This document shows, in pieces, positions 1 to 7,190 of a stretch of 64,000 bases of DNA. The DNA is from Flavobacteriales bacterium. Lineage in GTDB: Bacteria > Bacteroidota > Bacteroidia > Flavobacteriales_F > PHOS-HE28. The stretch is taken from NCBI GenBank assembly GCA_030584065.1, contig CP129489.1, positions 3,143,497 through 3,207,496 on the forward strand. The letters are read 5' to 3'. The first letter of the stretch is position 1. Each line of letters begins with the position of its first letter. Position numbers and translations under genes: made by a program. The notes below the pieces were generated by a model that was given only the letters and a program-made list of their open reading frames with translations, had not been told where the DNA came from and made no database searches.

Positions 1-99
1 GAGGAGCCCAAGCGCGGCGCGGACAACAAGCTGGTGTGCTTCGTGCATCCGAAGAGCGCCGGCGGCGTGCTGCTGGAGCTGTGCCAGGAGATCAGCTGA
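1..99 (+). CDS. mce: Methylmalonyl-CoA epimerase, C-terminal fragment
   Basis: The window opens inside a reading frame that encodes 32 residues before a TGA at 97-99. The tail contains CFVHPKSAGGVLLEL, the typical C-terminal signature of methylmalonyl-CoA epimerase (VOC/glyoxalase fold), whose final Glu belongs to the metal site of that family. The enzyme interconverts R- and S-methylmalonyl-CoA in propionate and odd-chain or branched-chain catabolism. The start lies outside the window, so only the end can be judged. The TfoX-like gene begins 3 bases after the stop, so the two are probably cotranscribed. The family call rests on the short motif alone. Confidence 0.75.
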   Translation, partial: EEPKRGADNKLVCFVHPKSAGGVLLELCQEIS

Positions 100-102
100 A
101 CC

Positions 103-438
103 ATGGCCACACGGAAGGAGACGGCGGCTTTCATCCTCGCCCAGCTGGGCCATGCGGATCGATTCAGCGTGAAAGCGATGTTCGGTGAGTTCGCGCTCTA
201 CGCTGATGGCAAGCCGGTGGCCTTCATCTGCGATGATCAGCTCTTCGTGAAGATCCTGCCTGAGAGCGCCGCATTGGATGCGCGCTGCGAGCGCGCGCCG
301 GCCTATCCCGGGAGCAAGGACTACTACCTGGTGCCGGAAGAACTCATCACCGGCGACCGCAAGCTGCCGGAGCTGTTGCTGCGGATGGCGGAAGTGCTGC
401 CGTTGCCGAAAGGGAAGAAGCCGCGCCGGAAGCCTTAA
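103..438 (+). CDS. TfoX/Sxy N-terminal domain protein
   Basis: A 111-residue protein that consists of little more than a TfoX N-terminal domain. The stretch KAMFGEFALYADGKPVAFIC, followed by DDQLFVKI, matches the family pattern of MFGxxxLYxDG then a lysine-containing strand. The C-terminal TfoX helix-hairpin-helix domain of proteobacterial Sxy is absent and the chain ends in a basic tail (KGKKPRRKP). Stand-alone N-terminal-domain proteins are common and their role is unknown, so a function in competence should not be assumed. The start lies 3 bases after the upstream epimerase stop. Confidence 0.8.
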   Translation: MATRKETAAFILAQLGHADRFSVKAMFGEFALYADGKPVAFICDDQLFVKILPESAALDARCERAPAYPGSKDYYLVPEELITGDRKLPELLLRMAEVLPLPKGKKPRRKP

Positions 439-445
439 GCCGCCC

Positions 446-1078
446 TCACAGCCCCAGCCTCCGCACCATCCCGATCACATCCTCCTTCTCCAGCTCCAGG
501 TGCTCGGCATGGAGCCCGGCCTCGCGCGCGCCGACCACATGCTGGATGCTGTCGTCGATGAAGAGCGTGCGCGCGGGGTCCGCATGGTGCTGCGCCACCA
601 CATGCTGGAAGATGCCGGCGTTGGGCTTGCGCATGCCGAGCTCGCAGCTGTAGTAGGCCCCGTGGAAGATCCCTTTGAAGTCGCCGATGCCCAGGTCGCG
701 CGCGATGATGGCCTCGAAGGCGGGCACATGGATGGCGTTGGTGTTGCTGAGCAGCAGCAGCCGGTAGCGTTGCTTCAGCTCCCTCACCAGGGCTATGCGC
801 TCCCGCGGGATGGTGCCGAGCATGGCGTTCCAGCCGGCGTCGATGTCGGTATCGGAGAGGTCGGCGTGCAGCAGGGCGCGCACCTCGTCGCGGAAGCCGG
901 CAGGCGTGAGCTCGCCCGTCTCGAAGCGATCGAAGAGGTCGGTCTGCTTCGCCTTGGAGTAGAGCGCTCCGAAATCGGGGAATCCGAGCGCGGCGAAGTG
1001 GCGGGCGCTGGCGGCGTAGTCCACATCGATGAGCACCCCGCCGAGGTCGAGGATGAGGGTGTCGGTCGACTCCTTCAT
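446..1078 (-). CDS. HAD-superfamily (subfamily IA) hydrolase
   Basis: A 210-residue haloacid dehalogenase-like hydrolase. Motif I is LILDLGGVLIDVD near residue 8, with the nucleophile Asp and a Gly where many phosphatases have a second Asp (the YihX-like form). Motif II is LLLLSNTN, motif III the Lys of GMRKPN, and motif IV TLFIDDSIQHV. It probably dephosphorylates a small phosphorylated metabolite; substrate unknown. An in-frame ATG exists 33 bases upstream, but 1078 is preferred because a perfect -7 box lies five bases before it and motif I sits near the N-terminus as usual. With this start the gene does not overlap the DUF5715 gene. Confidence 0.85.
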   Translation of the reverse strand: MKESTDTLILDLGGVLIDVDYAASARHFAALGFPDFGALYSKAKQTDLFDRFETGELTPAGFRDEVRALLHADLSDTDIDAGWNAMLGTIPRERIALVRELKQRYRLLLLSNTNAIHVPAFEAIIARDLGIGDFKGIFHGAYYSCELGMRKPNAGIFQHVVAQHHADPARTLFIDDSIQHVVGAREAGLHAEHLELEKEDVIGMVRRLGL

Positions 1079-1083
1079 GGGGC

Positions 1084-1091
1084 CAAAGCTA
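1084..1091 (-). promoter_or_regulatory. -7 box TAGCTTTG of the HAD gene
   Basis: Read on the minus strand this is a full match to the Bacteroidota -7 consensus TAnnTTTG. It ends five bases before the ATG at 1078, so the transcript would start at or next to the start codon. No convincing -33 TTG was found at the usual distance. Confidence 0.55.
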
Positions 1092-1101
1092 TCGGGGCGG
1101 T

Positions 1102-1917
1102 TCATCGGCACACCGACAAGTGGTAGCAGGCCTGGCGGGCCTCGCGCGTGGCGAACAGCTGCTTATCGCGTGCACGGTGCCCGGCAATCACTTCGGCGAG
1201 CGTTTCGGCCAGGAAGACCTGTTGGCAGCCGGCGAGCGGCAGTTCCTTGCCGTCCTTGTCCACGAACCTCATGTACGACAGGTCCATGGAGGTGCCATGC
1301 GTGTGCGGCGCATCCGCATCCCGCGTCGCATTCACGTTACCCCGCCCCAAGTTGCGCTGGTCCTGCCGCGTCCGGAACAGGCTGGTGACCTTAATGCGCG
1401 CCCCGGCCAGGTCGGTGCGGGCGATGCGGCCCTTGAAGTCATCGGCAATGGCGTGCAGCACCTGCTTCGCTGCCGGTGTGAGGTAGGGCCGGCCATGCGC
1501 CATGGGCGCCACCCAGAAGGCAGCGGTGCTTTCCACCGGAACAAGTCCGATCGCCCCTTTCGCCAAGTGCTGATCCAGGGCCTTTGCGTCGGCAATGGGT
1601 TTCACGCCGGCCATCTGGGAGCGCTTCTTGTAGGCGGGCAGGAGGTCCTTGAGCTTGCCGCTGTGATGCTTGAAGGGGTAGCGAGAGCAGTCTACAGGTG
1701 CCGGGGCCCGGTTCTCCGCCCGTGGGGATGGTGGGGGCGGCGCAGGCTCACCCCAGTAGGCAAGGAGGACCAGGAAGAGGCCGGCCAGCAACGCCCCGAC
1801 CAGGAGGATGAGGCGTCGCCGCCGGCGTCGCCGGCGCTTCGGCGGCAGGGGAGAAGGCGCTGGCGCGGTGCGCAGGCGATTGATCGGTGGCTGGCCGGAG
1901 GGGTGGGAACGGGACAT
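1102..1917 (-). CDS. DUF5715 family membrane-anchored protein (M15-like)
   Basis: A 271-residue protein with a proline- and arginine-rich cytoplasmic N-terminus, one membrane segment (about residues 34-56) and an extracytoplasmic domain. The region IKVTSLFRTRQDQRNL and, further on, HTHGTSMDLSY (His-x-x-x-x-x-Asp) resembles metal-site motifs of M15 D-Ala-D-Ala peptidases and is typical of DUF5715. A role in peptidoglycan turnover is plausible but inferred. The frame is open to 1983, but the ATG at 1917 gives the sensible positively charged N-terminus and a -7-like TACCTTGC lies 16 bases upstream at 1934-1941. The tRNA gene is divergent from it. Confidence 0.75.
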   Translation of the reverse strand: MSRSHPSGQPPINRLRTAPAPSPLPPKRRRRRRRRLILLVGALLAGLFLVLLAYWGEPAPPPPSPRAENRAPAPVDCSRYPFKHHSGKLKDLLPAYKKRSQMAGVKPIADAKALDQHLAKGAIGLVPVESTAAFWVAPMAHGRPYLTPAAKQVLHAIADDFKGRIARTDLAGARIKVTSLFRTRQDQRNLGRGNVNATRDADAPHTHGTSMDLSYMRFVDKDGKELPLAGCQQVFLAETLAEVIAGHRARDKQLFATREARQACYHLSVCR

Positions 1918-2002
1918 GCGGTCCGCGGTGCGCGCAAGGTAGCCCGCAGGTACTTTTGCGGCCTGCCTCCAGGGACGGCTCACGTTCTTCGGGTAAATGA
2001 CC

Positions 2003-2075
2003 GGGCCTGTAGCTCAGCGGTCAGAGCAGGGGACTCATAATCCCTTGGTCGCAGGTTCAAATCCTGCCAGGCCCA
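2003..2075 (+). tRNA. tRNA with CAU anticodon (probably Ile2, possibly elongator Met)
   Basis: A 73-nt cloverleaf without encoded CCA. The acceptor stem pairs 2003-2009 (GGGCCTG) with 2068-2074 (CAGGCCC), the D stem is GCTC/GAGC, the anticodon loop CTCATAA has CAU at 2036-2038, and the T arm is GCAGG-TTCAAAT-CCTGC. It lacks initiator features (it starts with a paired G1:C72). The anticodon arm plus variable loop (ACTCATAATCCCTTGGTC) look more like tRNA-Ile2, which needs lysidine modification by TilS, than elongator Met. Identity between the two is not settled by eye. Confidence 0.93.
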
Positions 2076-2087
2076 CAACAGAGCCCG

Positions 2088-3881
2088 TCAATAGGGATTC
2101 ACCGCGCTCACGCGGATGAACACGTCATCGATGAGCGCCCTAGAACTGCGCTCACGGTCCCAGAAATAGAAGCTGAGGCGGTCTCCGGACTCCAGCGCAG
2201 GCACGGGAATCCGGTATTCGATCTGCTCCCATTTCCCCGGGGACCCGGGCATCGGATTCATGCGGAACGGCTCGTAGAACGCGGTGCTGCCATCGGGGCG
2301 CTTCACATCGGTGACGCCCATGAGCGCTTGCGAGTCGCGGCTCTCCCTTTCGTAGCGCTGCAGTCCCACCTCAAGGAAGAGGTCGCGCCCGGTGGGCAGC
2401 CGGTCCGTGCCTGCCTCGAATTTCAGCCCGAATTCGTCGGTTCCATCGAAGACCACCGCGTTGGAGCCGCTGTAGGCATCCTTCCGGTGGCGGATGCCGC
2501 CCCCGCTCCAGTGCGCGCAGCGATGCTCGAAGTCGCAGCTCTCCTCCAGCACAGGCGTCATGCCGTTGGGGTTGAAGGGCGGGGCTTGGTAGTTGCCTCC
2601 GAATTGCCCCCGATGCCGGTCATCCCAGCGCAGGAAGGCCCGCACGTATTTCGCACGGTCCATGCTCTCGTGGTGCAGGATGAAGGCATGGTACTGCCAC
2701 ATCTGGAAGAGCAGCAACGCGCTGCACAGCACGATGAAGGCCCGGATGGCCAGCCACGCCCGGCCGTGCAGGGTATGGAGCAGGAGGGCCAGCGGAACAG
2801 CCAGCACCGGATAGTGGTCCACGAAGACCCGGCTGCCGAATCCGCTGCCGTAGTACCAGATCCACCAAGCGCTGATCACGTAGGTGTTGGCCGCCCAGTA
2901 CAGCAGCATGGACCAGCCGCGCACGCGGTCATGCCTGAGCAGACGCACGGTTCCCACAAGGGTGAGCAGAAGGACGGGGGCCCACAGGAAGAGGCCGCGG
3001 CGGAACCCGAACAGCACCTTGATGACCTCCGGCCGGTCCCAATGGAAGCCTTCCCCGCGGTAGCCGTAGGCGTACCATTGGCCGATCTGCGCATGCCAGA
3101 GGATCGGCTGGATGGCCATCACGGCGAAGCATGCCAGCAATGCGGCGAAGAGCACGGCCGGTCGCTGCATCACGCGCCGGATGGCGGGCCGCCAGGCCTC
3201 ACCCAGCACCACGGGCACGGCCAGGATCACCAGGCTATTCACCGGCCGGATGAGGATGATGAGCCCCAACAGCGCAGCTGCAGGGACGGCCCACCAGCTT
3301 CGGCCCTCCTCGCCCAGCCGATGCACGAGGAGCAGGAAGACGGCCACGGCGCAGAAGGAGTAGACATGGGACCATCCCGGCTGCAGCGCGCTGTATTGGA
3401 GCAGCTGGGTGCCCAGTCCGATGGCCGCAATTGACCAGGCCACGGCGCCTTCTCGCACCCCAAGGCGCAGAAGCAGTGCGCGCAAGGCTAAAAGGCCGAT
3501 GAGCAGATAGGCCCAGGCCCCGATGCTCAGTGCGCGCATCTCATGCTCGCTGAGGCCATCGCGCGGGGCCCTAGGGTCGCTCAGTGCGATGTCGTGCCCG
3601 ATGGCGAACCATGGCGCCATCATCAAGGAGGTGCCGCAGAAGTACTTGTTGAGCGTCCCGGTGGGGGTCTGCCTCACATACTCCCATTGATAGGGCTCGC
3701 GGCCCAGATCGTGCCGGATGAATAGCGCCTGCAAGTAGCCGTAGTAGCCCTTCACATCGCTCCTTACCACCGTGTTCGCCAAGCCGTCCTTCGGCCCAGG
3801 CCAAAGGCCCCTCAGGGCGATGAAGGCGTTCACCGCCATCACGAGCAGCACGAGGAGCAGGGAGGGGCTGGGACGGGGCAT
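2088..3881 (-). CDS. Multi-pass glycosyltransferase-like membrane protein with C-terminal beta-sandwich
   Basis: A 597-residue integral membrane protein with about ten hydrophobic segments between residues 5 and 400. It has an early acidic loop motif, RSDVKGYYGYLQALFI, of the kind seen in the first periplasmic loop of GT-C (PMT/ArnT-like) glycosyltransferases, where an Asp is catalytic. The last ~170 residues are soluble and rich in beta-strand patterns (for example EESCDFEH and a terminal LIDDVFIRV), like carbohydrate-binding jelly rolls. It may transfer a lipid-linked sugar; substrate unknown. It is divergent from galE, which makes UDP-sugars, so a link to surface glycan synthesis is reasonable inference. 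Confidence 0.6.
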   Translation of the reverse strand: MPRPSPSLLLVLLVMAVNAFIALRGLWPGPKDGLANTVVRSDVKGYYGYLQALFIRHDLGREPYQWEYVRQTPTGTLNKYFCGTSLMMAPWFAIGHDIALSDPRAPRDGLSEHEMRALSIGAWAYLLIGLLALRALLLRLGVREGAVAWSIAAIGLGTQLLQYSALQPGWSHVYSFCAVAVFLLLVHRLGEEGRSWWAVPAAALLGLIILIRPVNSLVILAVPVVLGEAWRPAIRRVMQRPAVLFAALLACFAVMAIQPILWHAQIGQWYAYGYRGEGFHWDRPEVIKVLFGFRRGLFLWAPVLLLTLVGTVRLLRHDRVRGWSMLLYWAANTYVISAWWIWYYGSGFGSRVFVDHYPVLAVPLALLLHTLHGRAWLAIRAFIVLCSALLLFQMWQYHAFILHHESMDRAKYVRAFLRWDDRHRGQFGGNYQAPPFNPNGMTPVLEESCDFEHRCAHWSGGGIRHRKDAYSGSNAVVFDGTDEFGLKFEAGTDRLPTGRDLFLEVGLQRYERESRDSQALMGVTDVKRPDGSTAFYEPFRMNPMPGSPGKWEQIEYRIPVPALESGDRLSFYFWDRERSSRALIDDVFIRVSAVNPY

Positions 3882-3909
3882 GACGGGGGCGTGAAGATGG
3901 CGAACGGGC

Positions 3910-3917
3910 TACTTTCG
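3910..3917 (+). promoter_or_regulatory. galE: -7-like box TACTTTCG upstream of galE
   Basis: TACTTTCG differs by one base from TAnnTTTG. It is 21 bases before the galE ATG but only four bases before another ATG at 3922, which opens a six-codon frame whose TGA overlaps the galE start (ATGA). The short frame may be a translated leader. Confidence 0.45.
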
Positions 3918-3938
3918 CCCGATGCTACGGGGAGCCGC

Positions 3939-4958
3939 ATGAAGAAGGTGATCGTTACGGGCGGGGCAGGGTTCATCGGGTCACACACGGTGGTTGAACT
4001 GGCTGCGGCCGGCTTCGAGCCGGTGCTTGTGGACGATCTGCGCAACAGCGAGGAGCGGGTGCTCGATGGCATCGTGGCCATTGCCGGGCATCGGCCCGCC
4101 CTCCACCGCGTGGATTGCACGGATGAACGGGCCATGCGTGCCGTGCTGGCGCAAGAGGGCAGGGTCCATGGGGTCATTCACTTCGCGGCTGACAAGGCCG
4201 TGGGCGAGAGCGTGCAGGACCCGGTGAAATACTACCTGAACAACATCGGCTCGCTTGCCGTGCTCCTGAGGGTGATGCGCGACCACGGTGTGGATCGGCT
4301 GGTGTTCTCCTCCAGCTGCACGGTTTACGGGCAGCCGGAGGAATTGCCGGTGAGCGAGCGCGCCCCCGACCGGAATGCCGCCTCCCCCTACGGCTTCACC
4401 AAGGTGGCGTGCGAGCAGTTGGTGAGGGACCAGAGCGCGGCTGTTGCCGGGCTGAAGGCCGTGATGCTCCGGTATTTCAATCCCATTGGCGCCCATCCCT
4501 CCGGGCTCATCGGCGAACTGCCGCGCGGAGTGCCCAGCAACCTGGTACCGTACATCACGCAGACAGCGGCCGGTCTCCGCGAGCGCCTGCGGATCAATGG
4601 GGATGATTATGCCACCGCCGACGGAACCTGCGTGCGGGACTACATCCATGTGGTGGACCTGGCCCAGGCGCATGTAGCGGCACTCTCGTGGATGGAGCCG
4701 AGGCCGGCACCGGTCTGCGAAGTCTTCAATCTGGGCACCGGCACCGGGCATACGGTGATGGAGGTGGTGACCACCTTCATCCGTGAAACAGGCGTGCAGC
4801 TGCCATACGAGATTGGCCCTCGACGCCCCGGCGATGTGGAGGCGGTGTATGCCGACACCACGCGGAGCCGCGAGGTGCTGGGCTGGCAGACCAGGCGCAC
4901 GCTGGCCGATGCGCTGCGTGATGCGTGGAGGTGGCAGCAGGCATTGGCTGCGCGATAG
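3939..4958 (+). CDS. galE: UDP-glucose 4-epimerase
   Basis: A 339-residue extended short-chain dehydrogenase. The NAD-binding Rossmann motif TGGAGFIGSH lies at residues 6-15, the catalytic Ser region is FSSSCTVYG and the catalytic pair is the Tyr and Lys of SPYGFTK. RYFNPIGAHPSG and RDYIHVVDLA are hallmark GalE segments. It interconverts UDP-glucose and UDP-galactose in the cytoplasm and feeds sugar precursors to glycan assembly. The frame opens 48 bases earlier, but MKKVIVTGG at 3939 is the family start. Length matches GalE (about 340). Confidence 0.95.
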   Translation: MKKVIVTGGAGFIGSHTVVELAAAGFEPVLVDDLRNSEERVLDGIVAIAGHRPALHRVDCTDERAMRAVLAQEGRVHGVIHFAADKAVGESVQDPVKYYLNNIGSLAVLLRVMRDHGVDRLVFSSSCTVYGQPEELPVSERAPDRNAASPYGFTKVACEQLVRDQSAAVAGLKAVMLRYFNPIGAHPSGLIGELPRGVPSNLVPYITQTAAGLRERLRINGDDYATADGTCVRDYIHVVDLAQAHVAALSWMEPRPAPVCEVFNLGTGTGHTVMEVVTTFIRETGVQLPYEIGPRRPGDVEAVYADTTRSREVLGWQTRRTLADALRDAWRWQQALAAR

Positions 4959-5078
4959 GCCCGCCGCATCGTGCGTAGGCCGCCCCCACGTGGAAGTGCC
5001 ATCGATTCGCGCCGCGTATTCCCGGTCGATCATCCGTTCCCGGCCAGGGGACCGTGCGGGCCATCCAAGGGCAAGCAT

Positions 5079-5086
5079 GATCTTTG
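5079..5086 (+). promoter_or_regulatory. -7-like box GATCTTTG before a T9SS gene
   Basis: GATCTTTG matches the TTTG half of the Bacteroidota -7 box and ends four bases before the ATG at 5091, one of several very short box-to-start distances in this window. Confidence 0.35.
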
Positions 5087-5090
5087 GAGC

Positions 5091-7115
5091 ATGCGCCAGC
5101 TGCTCCTCGTCGTACTCTGCTCCACCAACGTGTTGCACGCCCAGCAATGGAATTGGGCAGCCGGTGCGGGTGCTGGCGGTAATGTGGACTTCTGTTACGA
5201 CATCGCCACCGACAGCCAGGGCAATGCCTACTGGGTAGGCAGCCTGGCCGGCACGGTGGACTTCGGCTGCGGCACGATCACCGATGGATCGAGCGATGTG
5301 ATGGGCTTCATCGCCAAGCGAAGCCCGGACGGCACGTGCCAGTGGGTGCGTGCGATTACGGTGGGCTTCAACGATGCGTGGGCCTATGGTGTGGCCATCG
5401 ACGCGGCGGACCGCATCTACGTGACGGGCAGCTACAACGGCAACGCTGATTTCGGCAATGGCGTCACGCTGAACAGCCTGGGTATCGATGACATCTTCCT
5501 GGCGCGGTACGACACGGTGGGTACCTGCCTGTGGGCGCGGCGCGCCGGCAGCAGTGCCAGCAACGATGAGGCGCGCGGCGTGGCGGTGTCGCCCGATGGC
5601 GGGATCTTCATAGCGGGTTTCAGCGGGGGCACCACCATCGCGTTCGACGGGATCAGCATCCCCAATGCGGGCAACTTCCGCCAGTTGGTGATCGCGCGCT
5701 ATGATAGCCTGGGCACCGTGCAGTGGGCACGCGCCAGCACGGGCAACGGCCAGGGCAAGAGCTGCCAGGACATCAGCGTGGCGGGTGACCGCGTGTTCGT
5801 GACCGGACAGGTCGGTTCCACCGTTGCGAGCTACGATGGAATTGCCCTTACGCCCGGGAGTGCCGGTTCCTATCTCTACGTGCTGGCCACCGATCTGGAC
5901 GGCAACGGTGTCTGGGCCCGCAGCTATGGCAACGGCGACAATGAGGGCATGGGCATCAGCGCCGATACCCTGGGCAATGTGTTCGTGGCGGCACGCCTGT
6001 GGGGGAACCTGTTCCTGCCGGACGATACGCTCACCTCGGCGAGCAGCAACGATGATATCCTGGTGATGAAGCTGGACCGAGAGGGCGCCTTCCACTGGGC
6101 GCAGAGCACTGGTTCCGCCCAGCGCGACCTGGCGTGGGACGTGGACGCCGATGGCATGGGCAATGTGCTGGTGGCCGCACATTTCCAACAGAGCATCGAC
6201 TTCTTCGGCACGCCGTTCACGGCGCTGGGTGGTGAGGATGCGCTGATCGCGAAGCTGGATGGCGATGGGAACGTTGTGTGGGCTTCACGCCCAAGTGGCT
6301 TCCAGCGCGACATTCCGCTGTGCATCCATCGCCAGGCCACGGCGCCGAACAGTATCTTCTTCGGTGGGTACTACTGGGGAGTCATCACCTATGGCGGCAG
6401 CACCATCGACGATGTGGGCAATGGCGATGCGATGCTGGTAGCCGGTGTTGATACCACCTTCGCGGTGAGCGCGTATGCCACCCCTGTCTGCCCCGGTGCA
6501 TGCGATGGTGTGGCATACGCCGTCGTCAATGGTGATCAGCCCTTCACTTATGCCTGGAGCACCGGTGCCACCACGTCATCGGTGGCGGGATTGTGCGCGG
6601 GCACGTATGTGGTGGAAGTGGCGGATGCAGGTGGCCATTTACTGGTCGATACGGTAATTGTGACGGAGCATGGCCCCCTCGATCTCTCCATCCAAGTGGA
6701 CGGGGATTCACTTTGGGTGGAAGGCGGAAGCGATTGGATCTGGGAACTGGATGGGTTCCAGGTCGGCGCGGGCCAACCCTACCACATTGCTTGGGCGAGC
6801 GGCACCTACATGGTGCATTTCCAGGATGCGTACGGATGCATGAACGGTTCGCCCACCATCATCGTGGTCTTGGGTGTGGGAGTGGAAGAAGATGCCCTAG
6901 GGGCGCTCCGCGCCTGGCCCAACCCGATGGCGGATCTGCTGCACGTGCAGGGCCTGTCGCCGGGCATGGGGGTGGAGCTCCGCGATGCCTTGGGCCGGTT
7001 GATCTGGCAGGGACAGGCCGCAGCGGATCGCATGGAGATCCCCACGCATGGGCTGCCGCACGGTAGCTATCTGCTGCGAACGGAAAGCGGTGCAGCGATA
7101 CGGCTGATGCGGTAA
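5091..7115 (+). CDS. T9SS type A sorting-domain protein with SBBP-like repeats
   Basis: A 674-residue secreted protein. Residues 1-18 form a signal peptide (MRQLLLVVLCSTNVLHA). Residues ~20-450 are repeats of the pattern 'D..GN.Y..G...G...FG', as in SBBP beta-propeller-like proteins. A SprB-like module with a PVCPGACDG start lies at about 460-540. The last ~70 residues are a T9SS type A domain (RAWPNPMADLLHVQGL ... GSYLLRTESG). It should cross the outer membrane by T9SS and be anchored or released. No enzymatic motif was seen. The start at 5091 is chosen over an in-frame codon 120 bases upstream because only it begins with a signal peptide. Confidence 0.85.
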   Translation: MRQLLLVVLCSTNVLHAQQWNWAAGAGAGGNVDFCYDIATDSQGNAYWVGSLAGTVDFGCGTITDGSSDVMGFIAKRSPDGTCQWVRAITVGFNDAWAYGVAIDAADRIYVTGSYNGNADFGNGVTLNSLGIDDIFLARYDTVGTCLWARRAGSSASNDEARGVAVSPDGGIFIAGFSGGTTIAFDGISIPNAGNFRQLVIARYDSLGTVQWARASTGNGQGKSCQDISVAGDRVFVTGQVGSTVASYDGIALTPGSAGSYLYVLATDLDGNGVWARSYGNGDNEGMGISADTLGNVFVAARLWGNLFLPDDTLTSASSNDDILVMKLDREGAFHWAQSTGSAQRDLAWDVDADGMGNVLVAAHFQQSIDFFGTPFTALGGEDALIAKLDGDGNVVWASRPSGFQRDIPLCIHRQATAPNSIFFGGYYWGVITYGGSTIDDVGNGDAMLVAGVDTTFAVSAYATPVCPGACDGVAYAVVNGDQPFTYAWSTGATTSSVAGLCAGTYVVEVADAGGHLLVDTVIVTEHGPLDLSIQVDGDSLWVEGGSDWIWELDGFQVGAGQPYHIAWASGTYMVHFQDAYGCMNGSPTIIVVLGVGVEEDALGALRAWPNPMADLLHVQGLSPGMGVELRDALGRLIWQGQAAADRMEIPTHGLPHGSYLLRTESGAAIRLMR

Positions 7116-7133
7116 GATCCCGCCGCTATTCTT

Positions 7134-7186
7134 CCGATGATCCGATGGCCTCATCATCTGATCATCTGATCGACCGATCATCCGTT
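7134..7186. repeat. GATC-rich intergenic repeat (GATCATCTGATC family)
   Basis: Tandem and overlapping copies of GATCATCTGATC-type units lie between two convergent genes. Positions 7154-7175 are identical over 22 bases to 24824-24845 inside sufS. Related strings occur at the sufC/sufD junction and upstream of asnS. Confidence 0.7.
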
Positions 7187-7190
7187 CGCC

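Noticed and set aside
446-1111. Longer start of the HAD gene at 1111
   Set aside because: It would overlap the DUF5715 gene and place motif I far from the N-terminus; the -7 box favours 1078.
2003-2075. Initiator tRNA-fMet
   Set aside because: The first base pair is a normal G:C and the anticodon stem lacks the three consecutive G:C pairs in the initiator pattern.
3981-6188. Very long minus-strand open frame across galE and the T9SS gene
   Set aside because: A shadow frame of high-GC coding sequence, with low-complexity His/Ala/Arg-rich translation and no family match.
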